A DNA stretch of 42,443 nucleotides from Saprospiraceae bacterium (GTDB taxonomy: Bacteria; Bacteroidota; Bacteroidia; Chitinophagales; Saprospiraceae), in NCBI GenBank assembly GCA_013360405.1, contig JABWBR010000041.1, positions 1-42,443 on the forward strand. Reading direction: 5' to 3'. Below the pieces are notes generated by a model that was not told the origin of the DNA, ran no database searches, and saw nothing but the letters and a program-made list of their open reading frames with translations. Below are positions 16,210-24,237 of the stretch, one piece after another (position 1 is the first letter of the stretch; each line of letters starts with the position of its first letter). The position numbers and the translations under genes were made by a program.

Positions 16210-17112
16210 TCATCCTTCCAGTTCGGCCTCGTGCAGGCGATAAGCCCTGCGGGCCACGTAAATGCTAAGTTCGTATAAAATAAACAGCGGCCCGGCCACC
16301 AATAACTGGCTGGCCACATCGGGCGGCGTAATCACGGCGGCCACGATGAGAATACCCACTACCGAATGCCGGCGATATTCGCGCATTGTTTCGGGGGTGA
16401 GCAGGCCTACTCTGGCCAGGAAATATACTACCACCGGCAACTCGAACACCATACCCGTAGGCAGGGTAAACATAATCATATAATTGATCAGCGAGTTGAG
16501 CATAGGGATATTTTCCACCCCGGGGATAGTAAAGCTGGTGAGGAAGCTAATGGCAAAAGGGGCGATACCGAAATAGCCGAAAAGAACCCCCGACAAAAAG
16601 AGCAAGCTGCAAATAGCCACCACTCCCCGGGCGGCATTTCGTTCTTTGCTATATAAGCCGGGGCTTACAAAGCGCCAGAATTCCCAAAATACATAAGGAA
16701 AGGCGATAACAAAGCCTGCAATAAAGCTCACTTTGATAGCAGTGAGAAAAGCTTCGGCAAAACCTACCGCCTGGGTAGTAAATTCGGGAGGGCCGAAACA
16801 GAGCGTGCCTTCGGCGCCCATCGACTTGCCCAGCCAGCAATAAAAGCGGTAAGAAATAAAATCCCTACGGGTAGGGGCAAATATGACATTTTGAAAAATC
16901 CAGCCGTTTACAAAAAACAACCCTATTCCCAGTGTACCTACCACGATCACCGATCTGACGAGGTGCTGCCGCAACTCATCGAGGTGCTCCAGAAAGGTCA
17001 TTTCCTTGCCACTATCAGGCTCCTGTTTTTTGTCTGCCTTTTTTCTGCGGGGCCAGAAGCGCCGCCTGGGCTTTTTAGATTCTTCTTCCGCGTGAATTTG
17101 ATCCAATGGCAT
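16210..17112 (-). CDS. tatC: Sec-independent protein translocase subunit TatC
   Basis: TatC is the receptor of the twin-arginine pathway in the cytoplasmic membrane and binds the RR signal of folded export substrates. The 300-residue protein has six predicted helices. The family signatures are MTFLEHLDELRQHLVRS at the start of the core, FPYVFWEFWRFVSPGLYSKER (the conserved loop with Phe/Glu), and the C-terminal VVGILIVAAVITPPDVASQLL. A basic N-terminal extension of about 37 residues (KKPRRRFWPRRKKADKK) precedes the core, as in many Bacteroidota. tatA/B are not in the window. A probable client, the DUF1501 protein with an RRDFL signal, is encoded at 39007-40647. Confidence 0.95.
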   Translation of the reverse strand: MPLDQIHAEEESKKPRRRFWPRRKKADKKQEPDSGKEMTFLEHLDELRQHLVRSVIVVGTLGIGLFFVNGWIFQNVIFAPTRRDFISYRFYCWLGKSMGAEGTLCFGPPEFTTQAVGFAEAFLTAIKVSFIAGFVIAFPYVFWEFWRFVSPGLYSKERNAARGVVAICSLLFLSGVLFGYFGIAPFAISFLTSFTIPGVENIPMLNSLINYMIMFTLPTGMVFELPVVVYFLARVGLLTPETMREYRRHSVVGILIVAAVITPPDVASQLLVAGPLFILYELSIYVARRAYRLHEAELEG

Positions 17113-17169
17113 AGCTGTAATTGCTTTCCTACTATGATATCCTTCAACGCTCTGCGTTTAAAGAAAAGC

Positions 17170-17177
17170 AAAAGTAG
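17170..17177 (-). promoter_or_regulatory. Candidate -7 promoter box (TACTTTTG) for tatC
   Basis: Read leftward the sequence is TACTTTTG, matching TAnnTTTG, 58 bases before the tatC start. A TTG lies about 25 bases further upstream, longer than the usual spacing, so the -33 box is uncertain. Confidence 0.35.
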
Positions 17178-17305
17178 CAAATTATGCGGCGTTGCTTCAT
17201 ACAATTGCTTTGCTACGCACTTTTTTATAGGGTTAAAAGGGCCATAATGCGTAAAATGCTTACTTTTATAGGCAGAGTGAGCTTCCCTGAATAATGAACT
17301 AACAT

Positions 17306-18184
17306 ATGAGGACTGCTGCCTTTTTCGTATTTCTGTTGTTTTGCGTTTATGCTCTTGTGGCGCGCTGGTATTTTGTTTGTGAAATGAGGGGGCATTGCAA
17401 TCCCGCTTCTTCTCCCCAGGCGTCCGAGGAGGACATACGGCCCAAAACGCTCGAAGTGCGCGAGGGCGATACCGTGCTGCTGAGCGGCTACGATCATTTT
17501 GCATTCGACTCGGCCAGCGTGGCGCCCCGCCTCAATGCCGACAATACGGCCTTCCTCGATACGCTGGCTGCGCTGATGAAACTAGACACTACCAGGCGCC
17601 TAACTATTACCGGATTGTACCGGCCGGGTGAAAAAGACATTCGCCCCGGCGGCTTTTTTGAAAATATCGGCATTGCCCGCGCCGACAGGCTACGCCGCCT
17701 GCTGATGCAACGCGGATTGCCCGAAAGATATATGTCGCTCGACCAGGCTGCCGGCATCGACAGCGACCTGCGCGAGCCCCTGCGCTTCGAATTGTACCGC
17801 CCCTCCGGCATTCCCGAAGACTATGAAAAAGTGCAGTTCGTATTTACCAACATGACCTTCTCCGATGCCAATTTCGCTTACAACTCCGATGAATTTAAAC
17901 CCGGCGATGCCTTTGTCGCTTATGCCGATTCGGTAAAAACCTACCTCGACCTGCACAGCGATAAAACGCTCACGATCGTGGGGCATACCGACAACGTCGG
18001 CTCTGATAAATACAACCTACAACTTGGGCTGCGCCGCGCAAAAAATGCGCGCACTTACTTTACTGATCTGGGGGTCAGCACCAAAATCGATGTAAAATCA
18101 ATGGGCAAAACCCGCCCGGCAGCTTCTAATGATACGCCGGAAGGCCGCCAAAAAAACCGAAGGGTGAATTTTATTTTGGAATAA
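17306..18184 (+). CDS. Double OmpA-like domain envelope protein
   Basis: A 292-residue protein with an N-terminal hydrophobic segment (4-20, signal or anchor). The C-terminal OmpA/MotB-type peptidoglycan-binding domain (about 165-292) carries LTIVGHTDNVGSDKYNLQLG, RRAKNARTYF and GRQKNRRVNFIL, including the Asp and Arg that contact diaminopimelate. Before it, residues about 50-160 form a second, weaker copy (FDSASVAPRLNADNTAFLDTL; LTITGLYRPGEKD; ARADRLRRLLMQRGLPERYM) without the canonical NxxLS/R pattern, so it is probably a degenerate OmpA domain. It likely links membrane and cell wall. The next gene starts 12 bases later. Confidence 0.82.
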   Translation: MRTAAFFVFLLFCVYALVARWYFVCEMRGHCNPASSPQASEEDIRPKTLEVREGDTVLLSGYDHFAFDSASVAPRLNADNTAFLDTLAALMKLDTTRRLTITGLYRPGEKDIRPGGFFENIGIARADRLRRLLMQRGLPERYMSLDQAAGIDSDLREPLRFELYRPSGIPEDYEKVQFVFTNMTFSDANFAYNSDEFKPGDAFVAYADSVKTYLDLHSDKTLTIVGHTDNVGSDKYNLQLGLRRAKNARTYFTDLGVSTKIDVKSMGKTRPAASNDTPEGRQKNRRVNFILE

Positions 18185-18196
18185 TCTGAATATCAT

Positions 18197-19414
18197 ATGG
18201 ATAATTTCTTTGCGGGGTTTAATACCACTGACAGTTACGCCATCTTGTTTATCATGCTGCTGGCGTTTCTTTTTGGATTGATTGTCGGGTTGTTGCTGCG
18301 CGGACGGCGTATCCGCGCGCTCAAAGCCGAGAGAGACGCTGCTATCGAAACTAAGGCCCTTGCAGAGGCGGAGCTGGCCGGCATGCGCGAACAACTCGCT
18401 TTAAAAGAGGCGGACATGAAGCGCATAGAGCTGGAAACCGCTGAGTTGCACGACAAAATTGCCCGCCACGAGGAAGAAAAAAGCAAGCTTTACTACGAAA
18501 TCCACCAACTCAACGCCGTAGTAGAAAGCCAGCAGTCTACCGCCAAAGAATTCCAGGCTATCATCGACACCCTTGAGACGCAATTGTCTGCCGCACAAAA
18601 TACCCAGCAGCAGCTTCAGCAAACACTTGAGAAAGAAGAAGACAGCGTAGAAGACCTCGCCGCCATGCAAAGCTTTTACAACGCTTCGCGCATGCGCATG
18701 GATGCCATTGAAGAAAAACTCAGGCTGCTGGAATCTGAAAACAGCGCGCTACGCCAATCGCTCGACGACCTCAAACCACTCTCGGCTTCCCAAACTATAG
18801 CAGCCGCGCCGATGATTGCCTTTTCACTGGAAGAAGAACCCGAAGAAGTAATTTTCGAACCGGGGAACAAGGACGTTCTCCGCGAAAAAATAGTGATTGA
18901 AACGCCGCCCAAAGACGACCTCTCGCTCATCAAAGGCATAGGCCCTTTTCTGGAACAAAAATTGAACCAGCTCGGCATTTTTACCTTTGACCAGGTCAGC
19001 CAATGGGACGAGGCGGAAATTGAGCGGGTGACCCACGAAATAGGTTATTTCTCGGGGCGCATCGAAAAAGACGACTGGGTGGGCCAGGCACGCCGCCTGC
19101 TCCAACTCAAGCAGGAACACCCCTGGGCGCTACAGCCGCTGGGTATTCACAGTACCGACAATGCCGACCTGAAGATAGTAGAAGGCATAGGCCCCAAAAT
19201 TGAATCCCTGCTCAAAGAAGCAGGTATCAACACCTGGGATGACCTCGCCGATACGGCTGCCGACCGCCTTCAAGAGATTTTGGCTGCCGCAGGCGAAGCA
19301 TTCCGCATTCACGACCCCACTTCGTGGCCTATGCAGGCGCAAATGGCCGCCAACGGCCAGTGGGACCTGCTCCGCGAATACCAGGAAGAGCTGAAAGGCG
19401 GGAGGATTGTGTAA
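18197..19414 (+). CDS. Membrane-anchored coiled-coil protein with two helix-hairpin-helix domains
   Basis: A 405-residue protein: a transmembrane helix (about 15-36), then a long coiled coil (about 40-195, rich in Glu, Lys, Gln and Ala). A low-complexity acidic linker follows, and then two helix-hairpin-helix repeats: LSLIKGIGPFLEQKLNQLGI (about 242-261) and LKIVEGIGPKIESLLKEAGI (about 329-348). Between them lies GYFSGRIEKDDWVGQARRL, a signature seen where such domains are fused to other proteins, for instance behind NuoE. The domains resemble DNA-binding HhH (DUF4332-like) modules, but the membrane anchor makes a DNA role uncertain. It probably shares a transcript with the OmpA-like gene. 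Confidence 0.75.
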   Translation: MDNFFAGFNTTDSYAILFIMLLAFLFGLIVGLLLRGRRIRALKAERDAAIETKALAEAELAGMREQLALKEADMKRIELETAELHDKIARHEEEKSKLYYEIHQLNAVVESQQSTAKEFQAIIDTLETQLSAAQNTQQQLQQTLEKEEDSVEDLAAMQSFYNASRMRMDAIEEKLRLLESENSALRQSLDDLKPLSASQTIAAAPMIAFSLEEEPEEVIFEPGNKDVLREKIVIETPPKDDLSLIKGIGPFLEQKLNQLGIFTFDQVSQWDEAEIERVTHEIGYFSGRIEKDDWVGQARRLLQLKQEHPWALQPLGIHSTDNADLKIVEGIGPKIESLLKEAGINTWDDLADTAADRLQEILAAAGEAFRIHDPTSWPMQAQMAANGQWDLLREYQEELKGGRIV

Positions 19415-19416
19415 AT

Positions 19417-19437
19417 CCTACAGTCGCACAGTCTAAA
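19417..19437. repeat. CAGTC-unit repeat between convergent stops
   Basis: CCTACAGTCGCACAGTCTAA lies between the stop of the HhH gene (19414) and that of the phosphohexomutase gene (19433). The same CAGTCGCA and CAGTCCTA units recur at 38983-39010, more than 19 kb away. Confidence 0.5.
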
Positions 19438-20833
19438 CCCCCATGGCCACCCGGGCTGCATCGAGCACCACGCGGGTCTCTGCCAGCGTAGGCGCCTGTG
19501 CGTACACCCGAAGTACCGGCTCCGTTCCCGATGGCCGAATCATCACCCAGGTATCGTTGCCCAGGTTGAACTTATAGCCGTCGATCGTCTCCAGCGACTC
19601 CACTTTATAATTGCCGATCGTTTTGTAGGGCGCCTCCTTACAAGCTTTGATCACAGCTTGTTTTTGCGATTCCAGGATGTGCAAATCGTCGCGGTCGCAG
19701 GCGAAAGCGCCCACCAGGTCGTACACTTCCTGGATAAGCGCTTCGAGTGATTTGCCTGTTTTAGCCATAAATTCGAGGATCATCAATCCTATCCAGATGC
19801 CATCGCGTTCGGGGATATGGCCTTTCACGGCCAAGCCGCCCGATTCTTCGCCTCCGGTGATCACGTCTTCGTGAGCCATAATTTCGGCGATATATTTAAA
19901 CCCGATGGCTGTTACTTCTACGGGCAGGCCGAAAAGCCCGGCTAGTTTTTTCATCTTGTCCGTTACCGAAAAAGTGACCACTACCTTGCCGCTCTGTTTT
20001 TTGTACTTGTGCATATAGAGCAACAGGAGCAGCAGGATATGATGTGAATCGACAAAATTGCCGGCGGCGTCGTAGAGGCCGATGCGGTCGGCGTCGCCGT
20101 CGTTGGCGATGCCCAGGCCGATATTGCCTTCTTGGCGGATCAACTCCGAAAACTCAAGCAGGTTGCGGTGGATGGGCTCGGGCGCCTGGCCTTTGAACGA
20201 GGGGTTGTAATCGCAGTGCAGCAGCACCGCGTCGGGAAACAAGCGGCGCATCGCGTTCTGACCCGCGCCGTACATCGCGTCGTACGCGATTCGGATACCC
20301 GATTGCCGGATAGCGTCGAGGTCGAAATTGGCGGCCACGTGGTCGAGATACATTTGTTCGAGGTCGGAATAGACCACCAGTCCGCTGCTTTCCAGGGCAG
20401 ACAATTCGGGCAGCGCAGTAGTCACCGGGCCATCGGGAATAAGGGCTTCCACCTCGGCCACTTCGGCGGGAATCATGGGGCCGCCGAGGCTGGATTTGAG
20501 CTTGAAGCCGTTATAAGAAGGCGGGTTGTGGCTGGCCGTAATCACGATACCCACATCGGCGCCCAGCTTGACCGTACCCAGCGAGACCATAGGCGTAGAC
20601 ACAAAATTGCGGGCCATCACCGATTTGATGCCGTGGGCGCCCAGCACCCGGGCGGTAGTTTCGGCAAATAATTGGCCGGCGAAGCGGCAATCATAGCCTA
20701 TCACAGCCTGTTTGCCACCGCGCTGCAAAAGCCAGCGTGCGGTACCTTCCGCCACGCGTTTCACGTTTTCAACCGTATAATCCTGGGCGATAATTGCCCG
20801 CCAGCCATCCGTGCCGAATTTTATTGTATCCAT
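19433..20833 (-). CDS. Alpha-D-phosphohexomutase (phosphoglucomutase/phosphomannomutase)
   Basis: A 466-residue phosphohexomutase that interconverts hexose 1- and 6-phosphates through a phosphoserine. All four active-site elements are present: phosphoserine Ser101 in VITASHNPPSYNGFK, the metal loop DGDADR (245-250), the sugar-binding GGEESGG (327-333), and the phosphate-binding RPSGTEPVLRVY near 431-442. FGTDGWRAIIAQDY at the N-terminus is typical. Choice among glucose, mannose and glucosamine phosphates cannot be settled from sequence alone; the GGEESGG loop favours a glucose/mannose enzyme over GlmM. It supplies precursors for cell-surface polysaccharides. Confidence 0.9.
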   Translation of the reverse strand: MDTIKFGTDGWRAIIAQDYTVENVKRVAEGTARWLLQRGGKQAVIGYDCRFAGQLFAETTARVLGAHGIKSVMARNFVSTPMVSLGTVKLGADVGIVITASHNPPSYNGFKLKSSLGGPMIPAEVAEVEALIPDGPVTTALPELSALESSGLVVYSDLEQMYLDHVAANFDLDAIRQSGIRIAYDAMYGAGQNAMRRLFPDAVLLHCDYNPSFKGQAPEPIHRNLLEFSELIRQEGNIGLGIANDGDADRIGLYDAAGNFVDSHHILLLLLLYMHKYKKQSGKVVVTFSVTDKMKKLAGLFGLPVEVTAIGFKYIAEIMAHEDVITGGEESGGLAVKGHIPERDGIWIGLMILEFMAKTGKSLEALIQEVYDLVGAFACDRDDLHILESQKQAVIKACKEAPYKTIGNYKVESLETIDGYKFNLGNDTWVMIRPSGTEPVLRVYAQAPTLAETRVVLDAARVAMGV

Positions 20834-20838
20834 GTTAT

Positions 20839-20861
20839 TATCTTTGAGTCCGACAAAAATA
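20839..20861. promoter_or_regulatory. Divergent -7 boxes between the phosphohexomutase gene and pcm
   Basis: Rightward TATCTTTG (20839-20846) precedes pcm by about 64 bases. Leftward TATTTTTG (20854-20861) precedes the phosphohexomutase start by about 20 bases. Both match TAnnTTTG. They overlap in a 76-base spacer, so the two promoters would compete. Confidence 0.45.
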
Positions 20862-20909
20862 GCATACCCCGCATAATTTGGTTACATTCAACCTGAAAAA
20901 AGAGTCCTT

Positions 20910-21557
20910 GTGGAAGATACGTACCGGCATAAAGGCATGCGTCGCCAACTGGTGGAGGATATTCGCAAAAAAGGAATTACCGACGAAAAAGTACTCGCGG
21001 CCATCGGTGCATTGCCTCGCCATTTTTTTCTCGACAAGGCTTTCGAGGAGCTTGCCTACGAAGACAAAGCCCTGCCCATAGGCCAGGATCAGACGATTTC
21101 CCAGCCCTATACCGTGGCTTTTCAGACCGTGCTGCTCGACGTACAAAAGCGCAATAAGGTACTGGAAGTCGGCACCGGCTCGGGATATCAGGCGGCCATC
21201 CTCGCCATGCTCGGCGCCAGGGTATACACCGTAGAACGCCAGGAAGCCCTGTATAAGCAGGCCAAAGCCATGTTATCCAGGATTAGCCCCGGCAATGTGC
21301 GTTGTTTTTACCGCGACGGCTACAAGGGCCTCCCCGAATTTGCCCCTTTTGACCGCATTTTGGTCACCGCCGGCGCCGATGCGATTCCCGAAGCGCTACT
21401 GCAGCAACTCAGGCCTGGCGGCATTCTCGTTATCCCGGTGGGAACAGAGCTGCAAGTCATGCACAAAATCACCCGCCAAGCCGACGGTTCTTTCGTTGAT
21501 GAGGAAAAGGGCTTTTTCCGGTTTGTGCCGTTTGTCAAGGGGTTGAATAGGGATTAG
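20910..21557 (+). CDS. pcm: Protein-L-isoaspartate O-methyltransferase
   Basis: PCMT methylates isoaspartyl residues in aged proteins with S-adenosylmethionine and so starts their repair in the cytoplasm. The 215-residue protein has the family pattern RHKGMRRQLVEDIRKKGI near the start, PIGQDQTISQPYTVAFQ (substrate and SAM region, about 58-74), motif I in VLEVGTGSGYQAAILA and the post-motif AGADAIPEALLQQLRPGG. The GTG at 20910 is taken as start because homologues from Bacteroidota begin with an EDTYRHKG-like stretch; ATG at 20937 is the alternative. A TATCTTTG box lies upstream. Confidence 0.93.
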   Translation: MEDTYRHKGMRRQLVEDIRKKGITDEKVLAAIGALPRHFFLDKAFEELAYEDKALPIGQDQTISQPYTVAFQTVLLDVQKRNKVLEVGTGSGYQAAILAMLGARVYTVERQEALYKQAKAMLSRISPGNVRCFYRDGYKGLPEFAPFDRILVTAGADAIPEALLQQLRPGGILVIPVGTELQVMHKITRQADGSFVDEEKGFFRFVPFVKGLNRD

Positions 21558-21648
21558 GTGTTAGGGCTTAGGGCTTAGGGCTTAGCGATTAACTGCTGAT
21601 TGCTAAAACCAGACTGCTAAGACCTAAGCCCTGAAACCTAACTGCTAA
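21555..21648. repeat. 7-base TTAGGGC array with inverted partner
   Basis: GTTAGGGC, TTAGGGC, TTAGGGC and TTAGCG (21560-21588) start right behind the pcm stop. They are mirrored imperfectly by GCTAAGACC, TAAGCCC and ACCTAACTGC (21616-21647). The units resemble those at 7706-7787. Confidence 0.7.
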
Positions 21649-21685
21649 ATTTCATCTTTTGCATGGATTTTTTGCGGGGGGATTG

Positions 21686-21693
21686 TATCTTTG
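21686..21693 (+). promoter_or_regulatory. Candidate -7 promoter box (TATCTTTG) for the PpiD-like gene
   Basis: TATCTTTG followed by C matches the Bacteroidota -7 box, 75 bases before the start codon. TTTG tracts upstream lie at 11 and 24 bases, so neither has ideal spacing. Confidence 0.45.
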
Positions 21694-21768
21694 CATTTCC
21701 TTTTTAAAAAACGACTTATAACTGATTGATTTTAAAAAGATTGAGTAGAACTTAAACAACTACAGATA

Positions 21769-23910
21769 ATGGCGCTGATTGGTACAATACGGAAAAATTC
21801 GTGGATTTTGGTGGTGATGATTGCCCTGGGTCTGGGTGGTTTCATATTAATGGACATCATGACCTCCAGTGGGCCGGGACAAGCAACTACCAGGACGGCA
21901 TTGGGTAAGATTAACGGCCAGAAATTAGACCAGCAAGTATTTGAGCAGGTTTACGACGCGATGTACGGCAGTTCGGCTACCGATGCATACAGTGCGCGCG
22001 AGGCGCTTTGGAACTTCTTTGTAGAAGAGGCCATCGTGAAGCAAGAGGCCGGCAAACTCGGCCTTGGCGTAAGCCGCACCGAATTACTCGATCTCGAGTT
22101 CGGTCCGCGCCCCAGTCCGCTCATCAACCAGCGTTTTGCCGATCCGGATCAACCCGGCGTGTTAAACCGCGAGCAATTGGACTACATCAAAAATATCATC
22201 CAGGAAAACCGGGTACAGGAAGCCATCGACCAGGGCCAACTGCTGCCGTCGTTCATTCCTTACTGGAAGCACCAGGAAAAAGAGATCATCAAAGAGCGCC
22301 TGCAGGCCAAAATCAACAACCTGGTATCCAAAGGGCTCTATACGCCTTCCTGGATGGCTGAAATGGGCTTCAACGAATCGAGCGAAACGGCTGATTTCAC
22401 CTATGTAAAAGTGCCTTTCGACGAAGTGCCCAATACCGATGTATCGCTTTCCGATAGCGATTACGAGGCTTTCCTGAAAGAAAACGAAGCTAAATACCGC
22501 GTCAAAGAAGAACAGCGCCGGGTAGAATACGTCGTATTTGACATTGTGCCTACCGTAGAAGACTCTACCGCTTCGCGCGAAAAGATTAGCGGGTTGCTCG
22601 CTGAATTCCAATCGACGACCGACGACTCTTCTTTCGTGTTGCGCAACGCCGGCACGATCGACGCCGCCTATGTTAAAAAAGCCGACCTGAGCCCCACAGC
22701 TGCCGACACCATCATGAAGTTGGCCAAGGGCAGCGTATTCGGCCCGTATATCGACGGCGGCGCTTACAAAGCCGTCAAGATGCTCGACAAAAAGATCATT
22801 CCCGACTCGGTACGCTCGCGTCACATTCTGCGCCAGGCTACCAATCCGATGGAAATGGCGCAGGCTCAAAAAACTATTGACAGCTTAAAATTGCTGATAG
22901 AAAACGGCACGGCAAGTTTCGACTCGCTGGCTGCCCGCTTCGGCACCGACGCTACCCGCACCAAGGGTGGCGACCTGGGCTACACCTTTGCCGGCGGCAT
23001 GGTAAAACCCTTCAACGACCTCATTTTCTATGAAGCCGAGCAAGGCAAACTCTACACGGTAGAGACCCAATTTGGTATTCACCTGGTAGAAGTTACCGGC
23101 AAAAAATTCATCAACAACACTGAAGCCGTCAAAGTAGCTTATCTGCAGGAACAACTCGTGCCCAGCGACGACACGCAGGCGGCCATTTATGATAAGGCCT
23201 CAGGCATTGCTTTCAACAACCGCAAGCTGAGCCAGCTGGAAGAAGCCGCCAAAAAAGACCCCAGCCTGCGCATGGAAACGTCGGAAGGCTTTGATCGCAA
23301 TGCCTTTGCCATCGGCGACCTGGGCGTAAGCGGCGATGCCCGCGAAATTGTGCGCTGGGCGTTCGGCGCAAAAGAAGGCGAAGTATCATCTACTGTGTAT
23401 GCCTTCCGCGACCCTGTGGCTTATTACAACAACAAATACGTAGTCGTAGGACTCAAAAATATCCAAAAGCCGGGTCTGCCTTCGGTAGCAAGCGCTAAAA
23501 CGGACATCGAGCAATTGGTCATCAACCGCAAGAAGGCCGAGCTGATCAAAGAGCGCATCAAAGGCCAGGATTTGAACGCTGTGGCCTCCACTTACGGCGT
23601 ACAACCCGATACTGCTTACGGCGTTACCTTTGCGCAATCATTCGTGCAAAACCTGGGCAACGAGCCTGCTGTTATCGGCACGTTGTTTACGCTCGATTCG
23701 GGCAAAACCTCGGAGCCTATTGCCGGCGAAACGGGTGTTTTTGTGCTCAACATTTCGCGCAAAAATCCGCCGGCAGGCGATGCCGGCGTAGCGCTGCCGC
23801 AATTGAAAATGCAATTGACCCAGACTGCCCGTCAGCAAATCCCCCTGGGTGTGATGACGGCGCTCAAGAATAACGCCAAGATCAAGGATAACAGGGCGAA
23901 ATTCTATTAA
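21769..23910 (+). CDS. SurA/PpiD-like membrane-anchored peptidyl-prolyl isomerase
   Basis: A 713-residue periplasmic folding factor. The N-terminal cytoplasmic start and single transmembrane helix (MALIGTIRKNSWILVVMIALG, with helix about 11-30) are typical of PpiD. A SurA-N-like chaperone part follows (GKINGQKLDQQVFEQVYDAM). A parvulin domain spans about 350-450: SRHILRQATNP, SFDSLAARFGTDATRTKGGD, LGYTFAGGMVKPFNDLIF, and GIHLVEVTGKK. The remainder is another chaperone/dimer region. It should help fold proteins leaving the Sec channel. A repeat array starts directly after the stop. Length fits the Bacteroidota PpiD-like family. Confidence 0.9.
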   Translation: MALIGTIRKNSWILVVMIALGLGGFILMDIMTSSGPGQATTRTALGKINGQKLDQQVFEQVYDAMYGSSATDAYSAREALWNFFVEEAIVKQEAGKLGLGVSRTELLDLEFGPRPSPLINQRFADPDQPGVLNREQLDYIKNIIQENRVQEAIDQGQLLPSFIPYWKHQEKEIIKERLQAKINNLVSKGLYTPSWMAEMGFNESSETADFTYVKVPFDEVPNTDVSLSDSDYEAFLKENEAKYRVKEEQRRVEYVVFDIVPTVEDSTASREKISGLLAEFQSTTDDSSFVLRNAGTIDAAYVKKADLSPTAADTIMKLAKGSVFGPYIDGGAYKAVKMLDKKIIPDSVRSRHILRQATNPMEMAQAQKTIDSLKLLIENGTASFDSLAARFGTDATRTKGGDLGYTFAGGMVKPFNDLIFYEAEQGKLYTVETQFGIHLVEVTGKKFINNTEAVKVAYLQEQLVPSDDTQAAIYDKASGIAFNNRKLSQLEEAAKKDPSLRMETSEGFDRNAFAIGDLGVSGDAREIVRWAFGAKEGEVSSTVYAFRDPVAYYNNKYVVVGLKNIQKPGLPSVASAKTDIEQLVINRKKAELIKERIKGQDLNAVASTYGVQPDTAYGVTFAQSFVQNLGNEPAVIGTLFTLDSGKTSEPIAGETGVFVLNISRKNPPAGDAGVALPQLKMQLTQTARQQIPLGVMTALKNNAKIKDNRAKFY

Positions 23911-23990
23911 TGTGCTGATGTGCTAATTTGCTGATGTGCTGATACTTGTAAAATTATTAGCAAATCAGCAAATCAGCAAATCAGCAAATT
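23908..23990. repeat. 8-base tandem repeat with inverted partner after the PpiD-like gene
   Basis: TGTGCTGA- and TGCTAATT-type units (23911-23944) are mirrored by four AAATCAGC-type units (23957-23990). The first arm includes the base after the stop codon, so the array would form the 3' hairpin of the mRNA. The unit is a variant of that at 5780-5966. Confidence 0.8.
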
Positions 23991-24026
23991 TTACTTTCGC
24001 TACTGGCGGAGAAAACAAAAAAGACA

Positions 24027-24034
24027 TATATTTG
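24027..24034 (+). promoter_or_regulatory. -7 promoter box (TATATTTG) for tRNA-Cys
   Basis: TATATTTGC matches the Bacteroidota -7 consensus and lies 26 bases before the mature 5' end of the tRNA, a fitting distance for a short leader. A clear -33 TTTG was not seen. Confidence 0.5.
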
Positions 24035-24060
24035 CATCCGCTTCTACGCGAATCGATTTT

Positions 24061-24131
24061 GGTCGGGTGGCCGAGTGGCTAGGCAGAGGTCTGCAAAACC
24101 TCGTACGGCGGTTCGAATCCGCTCCCGACCT
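24061..24131 (+). tRNA. tRNA-Cys (anticodon GCA)
   Basis: The acceptor stem GGTCGGG (24061-24067) pairs with CCCGACC (24124-24130), with discriminator U. The D-arm, an anticodon arm GAGGT/ACCTC with loop CUGCAAA (anticodon GCA), and a T-arm with GGTTCGAATCC are all present. CCA is not encoded. GCA reads UGU/UGC, so the tRNA carries cysteine. It borders an accessory region and its 3' flank has a second degenerate copy 1.4 kb away. Confidence 0.95.
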
Positions 24132-24137
24132 CTGGGA

Positions 24138-24164
24138 GGCTCAAGTGTTACTTGGGCCTTTTTT
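24138..24164 (+). terminator. Rho-independent terminator of tRNA-Cys
   Basis: GGCTCAAGT and ACTTGGGCC form a 9-bp stem with one G-T pair around a three-base loop, followed by six T. It starts seven bases after the tRNA. Confidence 0.85.
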
Positions 24165-24237
24165 GTTTTTGTGTGCCTTCGCAATTCAATCTTCCGGGGT
24201 AAGACTGTGATTACCCGCTCCCATTTCCCGATATTGC

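Noticed and set aside
21560-21590. TTAGGG-like units recalling telomere repeats
   Set aside because: The true unit is TTAGGGC, only three to four copies with an inverted partner, like the other short arrays; the genes around are bacterial.
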